NCBI GenBank assembly: GCA_031551755.1
Contig: JAVBNE010000012.1
Coordinates: 149,557 to 213,556, forward strand
Source of the DNA: JAVBMU01 sp031551755
GTDB lineage: Bacteria; Actinomycetota; Actinomycetes; Actinomycetales; Cellulomonadaceae
Direction of reading: 5' to 3'
Length of the DNA: 64,000 nucleotides
Shown here piece after piece: positions 25,752 through 34,120 of the stretch. The translations under genes were made by a program, and so were the position numbers. Below the pieces are notes generated by a model. The model saw nothing but the letters and a program-made list of their open reading frames with translations. It was not told the DNA's origin and did not search any database. The number at the start of each line of letters is the position of its first letter. The stretch's first letter is position 1.

Positions 25752-26568
25752 GGCACAGCCCAGCAACAGCATCTTGGAGGCCCACCCGGATGACAACACC
25801 CTGGGCGATCCAGCGCTCCCGGAGGACGACGCAGGGTTCATCGAGCCGGTCTCGATGGAGGATGACGAGGCGGAACTGTTCGCCGGGGACCGCGGCACTC
25901 TCGACCCTGCGGTCCGCCTCGTCCTGGTCCGTCTCCTGCAGCGACGGTTCCTGACGGCAGAGAAACACCCCGCCCAGTGGCGGAGCCTGCTGGAGAATCA
26001 GCCGGTTATCGAGTCGCGGCTCCATGATCTCTACGTCCGCCTGATTGTCGACCATGAACGTGGCCTCGCGTACAAACAGCAGGTGCGCTCCGGCGAGACG
26101 GACGTCCCGATCCTGCTGCGCGACGAGTCGTACAACCGTGTCGAGACCCTGGTGCTCATCCACCTGCGTTCGGTCTACCAGCACGAGGCCGCCTCCGGGG
26201 AAACCTCCGCGCGAGTGGACCTCGAAGACATCGAACAGGGCGTGCTGACCTACTTCGACTCGACGAGTAACAACGTCTCCCGGCCCCAACGCGAGATCCG
26301 TGACGCCGTCGCGAAACTGGCGAGCGAAGGCTTGATCGATGAGGAGTCAGCGGGCCGCTACCGGATCACGGCGCTCGTGGAGATCGTGCTCGACAACGAC
26401 CGCCTCAAGGACCTCACGCGCTGGCTCGCGGACCAACAGGCGGGGGTCGGCGCGCCCGACGACGCCGACGACGCCCCCGGGGATACGGCACACGAGGACG
26501 ATCCAGATGCCGTGCCGGCTGACCTTGAGCGCGATACCACACCGGACGAGGAGGACGACCTCCAGTGA
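25744..26568 (+). CDS. jetB: Wadjet anti-plasmid system protein JetB (DUF4194, MukE-like)
   Basis: JetB is the KITE (MukE-like) subunit that binds the kleisin. The product has 274 residues from the ATG at 25744. An acidic N-terminus precedes the tandem winged-helix domain (about 60-215): VRLVLVRLLQRRFLTAEKHP at its start, HERGLAYKQQV and LIHLRSVYQHEA in the middle, and SEGLIDEESAGRYRITALVE closing the second wing. The tail of about 50 residues is strongly acidic (repeated Asp/Glu). It is coupled to jetC by a GTGA overlap. Confidence 0.9.
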   Translation: MSKAQPSNSILEAHPDDNTLGDPALPEDDAGFIEPVSMEDDEAELFAGDRGTLDPAVRLVLVRLLQRRFLTAEKHPAQWRSLLENQPVIESRLHDLYVRLIVDHERGLAYKQQVRSGETDVPILLRDESYNRVETLVLIHLRSVYQHEAASGETSARVDLEDIEQGVLTYFDSTSNNVSRPQREIRDAVAKLASEGLIDEESAGRYRITALVEIVLDNDRLKDLTRWLADQQAGVGAPDDADDAPGDTAHEDDPDAVPADLERDTTPDEEDDLQ

Positions 26569-29500
26569 GCATGATCGAGACGTTGTGGGGGCTGGTCCCG
26601 GAGAGGTCGACCGGCCAGCAGTGGATGGCCCGTGAACTGCAGCTCGTCAACTGGGGCGGCTACAGCGGCCACCACCGAGTGCGACTATCGTCCGGCGCGA
26701 CGCTCTTCAGCGGCGGGTCCGGGTCCGGCAAGTCGACCCTGATGGACTCCTACATCGCCCTGATCATGCCGCACACCACCCCCTTCAACGGTGCCTCCAA
26801 CGGCGGCGTGACCGGGAAGCCGCGGGGTAAGGACCAGCGCAACATCCTGTCCTATACCCGTGGCAAGTTGGACGAATCACGAGTCGACGGCGAGCACAAG
26901 GTTCAAGTACTCCGCGGCGACGGTGTGGACACCTGGTCGGCGATCGCGATGACCTGGGTCGACCAGTCCGGTTCCACCTTCACTGCCGTGCGCGCCTGGT
27001 ACGTCCCCGCATCCGCCCGGGCCTTGGAGAACGTCACCGCCGTACGCGGCACATGCGACAGCCCCTACGACCTCGCGCTCCTCGAGGACGCAGCACTCAA
27101 GCGTTTCGACAAGCGCGCAGTCACCCAGACCGGGCTGCTTTGTTTCGACACCGACCGCGACTACACCGCCCGCCTGCACACAGCACTGGGCATCGGGGCT
27201 GCCGGGGACGGGCACAAGGCCGTGGGGCTGCTCGGGCGGATCCAGGCCGGTCAACAGATCACAACCGTCGACGCGCTCTACAAAACGATGGTCCTGGACG
27301 AACCAGCCACGTTCGCGGCCGCCGAAGGGGCTGTGCGCCAGTTCGATGAACTGTCGGCGACGCATGACCGCATGGTCACCGCGCAGCAGCAGGTCAGGGC
27401 GCTGCAGCCGATTCGCGAGCACCGCACCGAAATCGACCAGGCGGTGGATCGCCTCAACCACATCGACTCCCTCGGACAGTTCTCGGACTCCTCCTCACCG
27501 GCAGCGATCTGGGCGGCGAGCCGCCGCCTTGACCTGCTCCGCAGTTGTGAGACGGAACTGCGGCGCAGCCAAGCCCACGCCCAACAGGAGACGGTCGACC
27601 TCGGCGCGGCCGTCACCGCCACGAAACTCGAACACGACACGGCCCGCGAACTGCTCAACGACGCCGGTGGCGAACGCCTCACCAAAGCGCAGCAGGAGGT
27701 CGATCGGCTCACGGGCCGGCTGGAGACCGCCGAGGGTGCTCGCACCCGGCTCGAGGAACTCGCGCTCGTCGTCGGATGCCCGGTCTCCAATCGGGCAGAT
27801 TTCGACAAGCTCTTCGCCGAAGCACAGGCCGTGCTCACCCACACCTCCACGCGTGACGAGGTCCGGGATCAGTACGCCGACGCGCGGACTCAGGAGCAGG
27901 CCGCCCGAGCCGCTCTCGCCGCGCTCAAGGACGAGTATCGAGTCGCCAAGACCCGCAAGGACGCCATCCCCTCCGAGTTGCACGAGATCCGCGCCACCCT
28001 GGCCGAGGCAGCCGGACTGACACCTGCAGACCTCCCCTTCGTCGGCGAGTTGATCGAGGTGACCACCGAGTTCGAGGCGTGGCGCGACGCCTTCAACCTG
28101 GCACTGGGTGGGTTCGCCGTCGAGATGCTCATCGACATGGCCCGGCTCCGGGATTTCCGGACGGCGATCAACTCCGTTCCGCTGGCCCGCCGAATCCGGT
28201 TCCGCGGTGTGCGCACCGGCATGGGCGACGAGGTGACATTCGCGGAGCGGACGCTCCCGGCACGCCTGGACTTCCGGCCGACGCCGTTCACCGGATGGCT
28301 CAAGGATGAGCTGGCTCATCGCTTCGAGTACGTCTGTGTGGACTCGGCCGAACAACTGGGGCTTCACCCCAGGGCTCTGACCGTCACGGGTCAGACATCC
28401 GACGGCGCCCGCGGTGCGCACGGCGGACAGGGAGTCCGGAACGTCCTCGGCTTCACCAGCGGGCGCCGGCTCAAGGCGTTGGAGACCGATATCGCCGGCG
28501 CCGAGGATCGCCTGCGTCACGCCCACATCACACTGGCACAAGCGAAGACCGACCTCGACCAATTCGACGACAAGCGGGTGGCCTATAACCAGATCACCAC
28601 GCTCACCTGGGACGACGCCGATGTCGAAGCGATCTCCGGCGAACTTGACAGGTGGACCGCCATCGTCAAGGAGGTGACCTCCGAGAACCCGGAGATCGGT
28701 CGATTGCGGCAGAACGTGACCGACCTCGAAGCCAAAGTCACGGGCTTGACCGAACGGATCGGCGTCGCCAAGGACAAGGCCCGTGCCCTCCGCGACCAGT
28801 GGGAGCGGACCACTGACGCAGTGGACGACGCGCAGCGGCTGCTCGACTCGGCCGAGGACGGCGGCGCTGGGCTCTCCCCTGACGACGAGGACTACCTGAC
28901 GTCGCTGATCATCGGCGCCCCCAACCCCGAGGACACCCCGCAGCGGGCGCTCGAACGTCTCGAGCTCTCCCTCACCCGGGCCGCCTCGATTCTCAAGGAA
29001 GACCAGCTCGCGGCGAACACCACGATCGGGGTCCGGAGAAAGGCACTTCGGGATATCTTCGAGACGTTCAAGGAACGATGGCCGAACCCGGGCCTCGGTG
29101 TTGACCCGGAGACCTCCTTCAACGACTACGAACGCACTCTTGGCGACTTGGAGAACCGGCGGCTGTATGAGCTGCAAGCCGAATGGCGGGAGAGTCTGCT
29201 CCGCCTTTCCGGAGCCGACCTCACCAAACTCGATGCCGATATTTCAACAGCCGTCCGCGAGATTCACGACCGCATCGATCCGGTCAACGCCATCCTTGAT
29301 GATCTCGACTTCTCCGACGCCGATCACAAGCTCCACATTGTCGCCCGGGACACCAACTCCCCCGTGCGGGCGCAGTTCCGCAGTGATCTACGCGCTGTCC
29401 GCGAGATCATCGCAAGGGCTTCCACCGAGGACGAGCGCGAACGCGCTTACCGTCGGATCTCGAAGGTCATCGAACGGATTCGGCCCACCGCACCCGAGTT

Positions 29501-29957
29501 CCATGACCTGATCGACGTGCGCCACCACGTGCGCATCAGCGCGGAGAAACTCACCAAGACCGGCGAACACGTCGCCGTCTACGACCACATCGGCGAGAAG
29601 TCGGGTGGCGAATCCCAGGAGCTCGTCGCCTTCATCGTCGGCGCTGCCCTGCGTTATCAGCTCGGCGACGCGGGGGCCGAAAGGCCGCGGTACGCACCGG
29701 TCTTTCTCGATGAGGCGCTGATCAAAGCAGATGCCTACTTCACCGGGCGCGCCATCAACGCCTGGCGCGGTCTCGGCTTCCAGCTCATCATCAGCGCCCC
29801 CAACGACAAACACAGCGGAATCGAGCCCCACGTCGACGCCAGCTACACCGTGCTCAAAGACACCAAGGGGCGTTCATTCACCAAACTCATGGTCGCCCTG
29901 CCCGATGAGTTGCCCCGGCCTGAGGGCGTGAGCCTGCCCGGCCGAATGACGACATGA
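26565..29957 (+). CDS. jetC: Wadjet anti-plasmid system SMC-like ATPase JetC
   Basis: JetC is the SMC (MukB-like) motor of Wadjet. The 1130-residue protein has Walker A GGSGSGKST (Lys at about 56) after QLVNWGGYSGHH. Two long heptad-rich coiled-coil arms follow (about 265-480 and 640-900), with a hinge-like region between them near residues 500-630. The C-terminal head carries signature EKSGGESQELVAF and Walker B PVFLDEALIKADA. Length and signature are those of JetC rather than chromosomal SMC. The start GTG overlaps jetB's stop; an ATG two codons later is possible. The stop overlaps jetD as ATGA. Confidence 0.93.
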   Translation: MSMIETLWGLVPERSTGQQWMARELQLVNWGGYSGHHRVRLSSGATLFSGGSGSGKSTLMDSYIALIMPHTTPFNGASNGGVTGKPRGKDQRNILSYTRGKLDESRVDGEHKVQVLRGDGVDTWSAIAMTWVDQSGSTFTAVRAWYVPASARALENVTAVRGTCDSPYDLALLEDAALKRFDKRAVTQTGLLCFDTDRDYTARLHTALGIGAAGDGHKAVGLLGRIQAGQQITTVDALYKTMVLDEPATFAAAEGAVRQFDELSATHDRMVTAQQQVRALQPIREHRTEIDQAVDRLNHIDSLGQFSDSSSPAAIWAASRRLDLLRSCETELRRSQAHAQQETVDLGAAVTATKLEHDTARELLNDAGGERLTKAQQEVDRLTGRLETAEGARTRLEELALVVGCPVSNRADFDKLFAEAQAVLTHTSTRDEVRDQYADARTQEQAARAALAALKDEYRVAKTRKDAIPSELHEIRATLAEAAGLTPADLPFVGELIEVTTEFEAWRDAFNLALGGFAVEMLIDMARLRDFRTAINSVPLARRIRFRGVRTGMGDEVTFAERTLPARLDFRPTPFTGWLKDELAHRFEYVCVDSAEQLGLHPRALTVTGQTSDGARGAHGGQGVRNVLGFTSGRRLKALETDIAGAEDRLRHAHITLAQAKTDLDQFDDKRVAYNQITTLTWDDADVEAISGELDRWTAIVKEVTSENPEIGRLRQNVTDLEAKVTGLTERIGVAKDKARALRDQWERTTDAVDDAQRLLDSAEDGGAGLSPDDEDYLTSLIIGAPNPEDTPQRALERLELSLTRAASILKEDQLAANTTIGVRRKALRDIFETFKERWPNPGLGVDPETSFNDYERTLGDLENRRLYELQAEWRESLLRLSGADLTKLDADISTAVREIHDRIDPVNAILDDLDFSDADHKLHIVARDTNSPVRAQFRSDLRAVREIIARASTEDERERAYRRISKVIERIRPTAPEFHDLIDVRHHVRISAEKLTKTGEHVAVYDHIGEKSGGESQELVAFIVGAALRYQLGDAGAERPRYAPVFLDEALIKADAYFTGRAINAWRGLGFQLIISAPNDKHSGIEPHVDASYTVLKDTKGRSFTKLMVALPDELPRPEGVSLPGRMTT

Positions 29958-31210
29958 GCAGGCGACTGGTAGCCCCAGCCGAAGCGCTGGCCGCCCTCGA
30001 GGAGAAGGCCGGCGCCCGATGGGCCGACGCCATCTGCGCCGAGTATGGCGTGGGCGAGGTGGCCGAGCTCCGCGTCCCCCTGCGCCCTGGAGTGGCCAAC
30101 GGGCAGGCGGTTGAAAGCCTCGGCTACGACGTCTGGGCGGACTGGTTGGCAGCTTGGCAGCGTTTCGCGGCCCACCTCCCCCGCGGCATGCGGATCGAGT
30201 CCCGCCCGCTGAGCATCCGGCGCGTGCGCGCTGAGTTTCCGGCCGCGCTGGTCGCCGAGGGGATCGACGCGGCACTCAATGCGGCGAGCATCAGTCCATC
30301 CGTGCCGGGCAAAGACCCGGCGTTGCCTGACACGAGTCTCGAAGCCATTGACCTCGATCGCGCCCGCGATCTCGCCGAGGCACTGGTCACCGCCGGTGGA
30401 ACGCTGAGCCCGGCGACCCTGCGGAGGGCCAGCGCACTGTCCGCCGCCGACGCAGGAATCCTGTGCGATGTCATCGCGTGGCTCGCCACACACGACGAGA
30501 TCGACGGGTGGACCGCACGCCAGCTCCCGGTTCCCGGTATCCACACCAAATGGCTCGAGCGCCATGGCGGCCTGCTCGCACGGGTGACCGGTCGAGATGT
30601 TCACGGCGAACTCCGTCCCCGCCCCGCCGTCGTCCACCTGACCTACACCGACCCCGGCTACCTGTCGAGCGGTGCACGACGACACGATGCGTGGACCACG
30701 GGGGACGTGCATTCCCTCGCCTACCAGCCCAGCACGGTGCTCGTGGTGGAGAACCGTGATTCCCGGCTGTGGTTCCCGGAGTCTCCGCACGCAATCATTG
30801 TTGAAGGCGGCGGGAAGGCCGCGGCGTCGCTGCTCGCCGAGATCCCCTGGATCCGTGCCGCCAAACACCTTCTGTACTGGGGCGACATCGACGTGGACGG
30901 ATTTGAGATCTTGGCGCAGTTCCGCACGGCAATGGCCGAGCCTTCCATAGCCGGGGATCCGCCACATGATGTTCGGTCTGTCCTCATGGATCTCACGGCG
31001 CTCCACCGATACGCGGAGTACGGAATCATGACCGACAAGAATGGCCTGCCGCTCAAGCCGACATCTGTGCGACTGCCAAGACTAACTCCGGCCGAGGCAG
31101 CCGCCCACGATGCTGTCGCAACCGCGGGTGACGCCCCGTTCCGCCGCATCGAGCAGGAGTTGATCCCGTTGGCCGACGCAGCCCGGGAACTTCGAACTCT
31201 CACGACCTAG
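29954..31210 (+). CDS. jetD: Wadjet anti-plasmid system nuclease JetD (DUF3322/DUF2220, Toprim-like)
   Basis: JetD is the nuclease of Wadjet and cuts the captured circular DNA. The 418-residue product has an N-terminal DUF3322 domain (about 1-190), the conserved linker PVPGIHTKWLERH, and a C-terminal DUF2220 Toprim/TopoVIA-like domain. Catalytic acidic residues are visible: Glu266 in VVENRDS and the DxD pair Asp311/Asp313 in YWGDIDVDGFEIL, so the enzyme appears active. The start ATG overlaps jetC's stop as ATGA. The gene ends 11 bases from the convergent SDR gene, with no terminator hairpin between them. Confidence 0.92.
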   Translation: MSRRLVAPAEALAALEEKAGARWADAICAEYGVGEVAELRVPLRPGVANGQAVESLGYDVWADWLAAWQRFAAHLPRGMRIESRPLSIRRVRAEFPAALVAEGIDAALNAASISPSVPGKDPALPDTSLEAIDLDRARDLAEALVTAGGTLSPATLRRASALSAADAGILCDVIAWLATHDEIDGWTARQLPVPGIHTKWLERHGGLLARVTGRDVHGELRPRPAVVHLTYTDPGYLSSGARRHDAWTTGDVHSLAYQPSTVLVVENRDSRLWFPESPHAIIVEGGGKAAASLLAEIPWIRAAKHLLYWGDIDVDGFEILAQFRTAMAEPSIAGDPPHDVRSVLMDLTALHRYAEYGIMTDKNGLPLKPTSVRLPRLTPAEAAAHDAVATAGDAPFRRIEQELIPLADAARELRTLTT

Positions 31211-31221
31211 GACACCGGACA

Positions 31222-32061
31222 CTACCCCTGGGGCAGTGCCACCGCCCCGGACCGCACGGCCGCGACCGTCCCGCCGTCCACCAAAAGATCCGTTCCGGTG
31301 ATGAAGGATGCCTCCGGGCCGACCAGGAATGCCACTGCTGCCGCGAAATCCGAGGGCGTGCCGATCCGCCCAGTGCCGGAACCCTCGATCATCGCCCGCA
31401 TGCCGACGCCGGACTCCCCGGCCAACTCCTCGCGTCCCATTGGAGTCGAGATCACGCCAGGGCTCACGCTGTTCACCCGTGCGCCCCGCGCACCCCAGGC
31501 GACGCTCGCCGCCTGCACCCGGAGCTGGTTGGCGCGTTTCGCAATCGAGTACGCGGCCCCCGGGTTGGGTACGGCACCTTCGCCTAGGAACGGCAGGGCC
31601 AACAGCTCATCCGTGGGCGTGTGCGCCAGGGCTGCCTCCATCTCGGCCGGGAAGTGGCCGGCGGCCAAAGCGGCGGCCATGCTCGCGATCACCACTCCGG
31701 CACCATCGGGCGCAATGACCCGGGCGAACTCATCCAGAGCGATCGCGACCCCGAGAAGATCGACCTGCAAGATGGCGGCGGTCGGCGCCTGCACCGGGGA
31801 CAGCCCGGCCGTGTGCACCACAGTGGTCACCCGGCCCAGCTCGGCGGCACGGTCGGCCAAAGCCGCTACCGACTCCCGCGAGGAGACATCGACCTGCTGG
31901 CTCGTGATCTCGAATCCATCGCCGTCCATCTGTGTGGACAGCACCTCGAGCAGCCCCTCGTTGAAGTCGGCCAACAGCACATGGCGCCCGGCGCCCACCC
32001 GCCGAGCGACCGCCGCACCCATACCTCCGACTCCGATGACGACAACGACGTCCTGAGCCAT
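31222..32061 (-). CDS. Short-chain dehydrogenase/reductase
   Basis: A 279-residue SDR family oxidoreductase using NAD(P)H. It has the Gly-rich cofactor loop VVIGVGGMGAAVARRVG (slightly off the usual TGxxxGxG), HTAG in place of NNAG (about 83-86), catalytic Ser127 in IASMAA, and Tyr171/Lys175 in AYSIAKRA. NSVSPGVISTPM and ITGTDLLVDGG follow as in classical SDRs. The substrate is unknown. It follows the DUF6580 membrane gene by 11 bases on the same strand and is probably the last gene of the run that begins after parE. Confidence 0.82.
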   Translation of the reverse strand: MAQDVVVVIGVGGMGAAVARRVGAGRHVLLADFNEGLLEVLSTQMDGDGFEITSQQVDVSSRESVAALADRAAELGRVTTVVHTAGLSPVQAPTAAILQVDLLGVAIALDEFARVIAPDGAGVVIASMAAALAAGHFPAEMEAALAHTPTDELLALPFLGEGAVPNPGAAYSIAKRANQLRVQAASVAWGARGARVNSVSPGVISTPMGREELAGESGVGMRAMIEGSGTGRIGTPSDFAAAVAFLVGPEASFITGTDLLVDGGTVAAVRSGAVALPQG

Positions 32062-32072
32062 GACCGTTCTCC

Positions 32073-32657
32073 TTAGCCTGATGAAACCGCCAGTTCAACA
32101 ACTGTCCGATGACGCCACCGCTCGACGGCCGCGAAGCACGCAGCGGCCATCGGAAGCAGGACAAGGTTCCCGATGAGCATGGGCCGCAGGAACGGCAGCC
32201 CGGCGACGTAGCTCGCGAGCAGCCCATCCGGACCCGCCGGGTAGAACACATCCCGGCCGAGCAGCCACACGCCGAAGTTGGTCCACAGGTAGAACCACAG
32301 CGTGGACCCGATCCCGAAACCGACAGCCCCGGCATACCGTCGCCAGCCGGTCATCGGCCGCCGCAGCACCAAGGCCGCCGCTCCGATGGCCAGCCACCCC
32401 GTCCAGGTGAACGCCAGGATCGCGGTGTTCCCCAACGAGAGGTCGCTGGCCATCACGATCACCAGCGGCACCGCGACGGCCCAACGACTGCGGACCAAAG
32501 TCATCGCGCAGAAAGTCACCACCGTCACCAACTCGAGGTTGGCGGGTGTCCCCAGGTCGTCCTTGACGAGCCGGAACCCGACGGCGACGACGACGAGCGC
32601 CGCCACAGCCGCCCATCGCCAGACCGCAGGCCCGGTCAGTAGGTGTCGAGTTTCCAT
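32073..32657 (-). CDS. DUF6580-type integral membrane protein, putative ECF S-component-like transporter
   Basis: A 194-residue membrane protein with about five or six helices and a signature FYLWTNFGVW, followed by YVAGLPFLRPMLIGNL. This is the pattern of the DUF6580 'putative transport protein' group, which resembles substrate-binding S-components of ECF vitamin transporters. The start overlaps the upstream DUF4430 lipoprotein gene by 22 bases. No ECF ATPase or T-component gene is in the window, so it would have to use a shared energising module encoded elsewhere. Substrate inferred below from its neighbours; not shown by the sequence. Confidence 0.65.
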   Translation of the reverse strand: METRHLLTGPAVWRWAAVAALVVVAVGFRLVKDDLGTPANLELVTVVTFCAMTLVRSRWAVAVPLVIVMASDLSLGNTAILAFTWTGWLAIGAAALVLRRPMTGWRRYAGAVGFGIGSTLWFYLWTNFGVWLLGRDVFYPAGPDGLLASYVAGLPFLRPMLIGNLVLLPMAAACFAAVERWRHRTVVELAVSSG

Positions 32658-33058
32658 TCGATCCTGTCTTTCGAGGTGGTCTGCAGAGAACCAGCTCCCA
32701 CGGTAGCGAGTTCACCGTTGACGTACAGAGCCCAGAACTCGCGTTTGCCCTCATCGGCCACACGTCCGTTTATCCCGACGACGAAGGCTTGCTCCCCTGA
32801 ACCCTTCACTGTGACGTCCGGATCTATCTCGAGCAGGAGATCGAGCGCAGTTGCGCCGTCGCGTCCCTCATATGCGAACGATTCGTCCGACGAAGGGATG
32901 GGCGTCGGTTCCGCTCCGCCCAGCTGGGCTGCGGCGTCGACGGCCGAGGTGCTGGCTGAGTCGGGGCTCTCGCTGCCCCCGCCACAACCACCCAGCAATC
33001 CGCAGATTATTACGGCCGGAAGTACCCATGCGGACTTGATGCGAAGGCTGCTCGTCAT
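32636..33058 (-). CDS. DUF4430 lipoprotein (transcobalamin C-terminal-domain-like)
   Basis: A 140-residue surface lipoprotein. The signal peptide ends in lipobox LGGC (Cys25), and a Ser/Asp-rich linker (about 28-60) follows. Then comes a compact DUF4430 domain of about 80 residues (ATALDLLLEIDP, REFWALYVNGEL, SLQTTSKDRIEWKL). DUF4430 is the fold of the C-terminal domain of transcobalamin and intrinsic factor. The gene lies between an alpha/alpha-barrel lipoprotein gene and an S-component-like membrane protein gene, all on one strand. Ligand binding is predicted from family and context only. Confidence 0.75.
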   Translation of the reverse strand: MTSSLRIKSAWVLPAVIICGLLGGCGGGSESPDSASTSAVDAAAQLGGAEPTPIPSSDESFAYEGRDGATALDLLLEIDPDVTVKGSGEQAFVVGINGRVADEGKREFWALYVNGELATVGAGSLQTTSKDRIEWKLDTY

Positions 33059-33100
33059 CCGGGCAGCGTACTCAACCGTCCGCCATCCGGGCCTGGTGTC

Positions 33101-34102
33101 TCAACTCTCGGCGTCACCCGCCGCGAGCGCGATAGCCGCACGAGCCGTCGTCGACGGATCAGGCCACCCGTCGAGTCGGAAGGCGCCCGCATCCTCGCCG
33201 GTCGTCACCTGCTGCTCGGCCAACCATTTCCTGCCCTGATCGACCAACAACTGGTGCCCACCGACGTCCTGGAGGGCTGTGACAGCTGCCGCGGACGTCC
33301 CGACATCGAACTGACCCGTCAGCGACGACCTCCAGAATCGCCCATCACCGGCCACCACGGCCTGTCGGCTCAGCCATTCGGCGCCTGCCTGAGCGGCCTT
33401 CATCTCCCCCGCAGCGGCGAGCGCCGATGTCGCGAACGCTGTCGCGGCCGTATCTCCAGTGCACGTCGGCGGTTCCAGAACGACCGGGAACCCGCCGTCT
33501 TCGCATTGCTGGGTCGCCAGGTACCTGGCTGCGGACCGTGCATCGTCCTGACCGGCCTCGTCGGAGGACAAGGCCAGCACGGACCACGACTGCGACTCGG
33601 TAGTTGACCAGTCATCCGGTCCCAAGTCCAACACCCGGCCCGAATCGCTGAGCTGGTCAGTCAATTCCGACCTCAGGTTCCGGTCATGAACGTCGCTGGG
33701 ATCGGCCCCGAAGGTGTTGAGGGCCACGATCAGCTTTGCTGTCGGTCCCACCGACAACGAGGCTCGACCATCACCGATGTAGGAAGCCAACGTCGCCGGA
33801 TCACTGATCGCGGACACGAGCGGGCGGGCGGAGTCCTGCTGTCCGGTCGCCACCAAACTGAGAACGACGTCGGTCGTCAGCCCTGGGTCGGGGTAGGCCA
33901 CACCGTCCCGGGTGGTGGTGAGCAGATGATCGGGACCGGCCTGCGCCACGGCCCAGCGCGCTGAGGCTCTGGCCGCCTCAGCGAAGGAGGTGGCCGACTG
34001 ATCCGACGCCTCTTCCGATCCTGAGCACGCGACCAGACCGCACGCTGCAACGACCAGGGCGGCAAGCGGACATATACGAGGGAGGACTCCTGCGCTGGTC
34101 AC
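33101..34102 (-). CDS. Prenyltransferase/squalene-cyclase-repeat lipoprotein (alpha/alpha barrel)
   Basis: A 333-residue lipoprotein with a signal peptide and lipobox LVAC (Cys26). The rest consists of repeated helical hairpins with the terpenoid-cyclase/prenyltransferase toroid pattern: WAVAQAGPDH, SWSVLALSS, YLATQQCEDGGFP, ATAFATSALAAAGE, WLSRQAV, GTSAAAVTALQ and AIALAAG. This is the same fold as the N-terminal domain of transcobalamin. No DxDD or other cyclase catalytic motif is visible, so a binding rather than an enzymatic role is likely. It follows parE by 18 bases on the same strand. Confidence 0.7.
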   Translation of the reverse strand: MTSAGVLPRICPLAALVVAACGLVACSGSEEASDQSATSFAEAARASARWAVAQAGPDHLLTTTRDGVAYPDPGLTTDVVLSLVATGQQDSARPLVSAISDPATLASYIGDGRASLSVGPTAKLIVALNTFGADPSDVHDRNLRSELTDQLSDSGRVLDLGPDDWSTTESQSWSVLALSSDEAGQDDARSAARYLATQQCEDGGFPVVLEPPTCTGDTAATAFATSALAAAGEMKAAQAGAEWLSRQAVVAGDGRFWRSSLTGQFDVGTSAAAVTALQDVGGHQLLVDQGRKWLAEQQVTTGEDAGAFRLDGWPDPSTTARAAIALAAGDAES

Positions 34103-34120
34103 GCGCCCGAGTGTAGGACG

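Noticed and set aside
27495..29177. Long - strand frame inside jetC
   Set aside because: Antisense to the SMC-like coiled-coil gene; no independent evidence.
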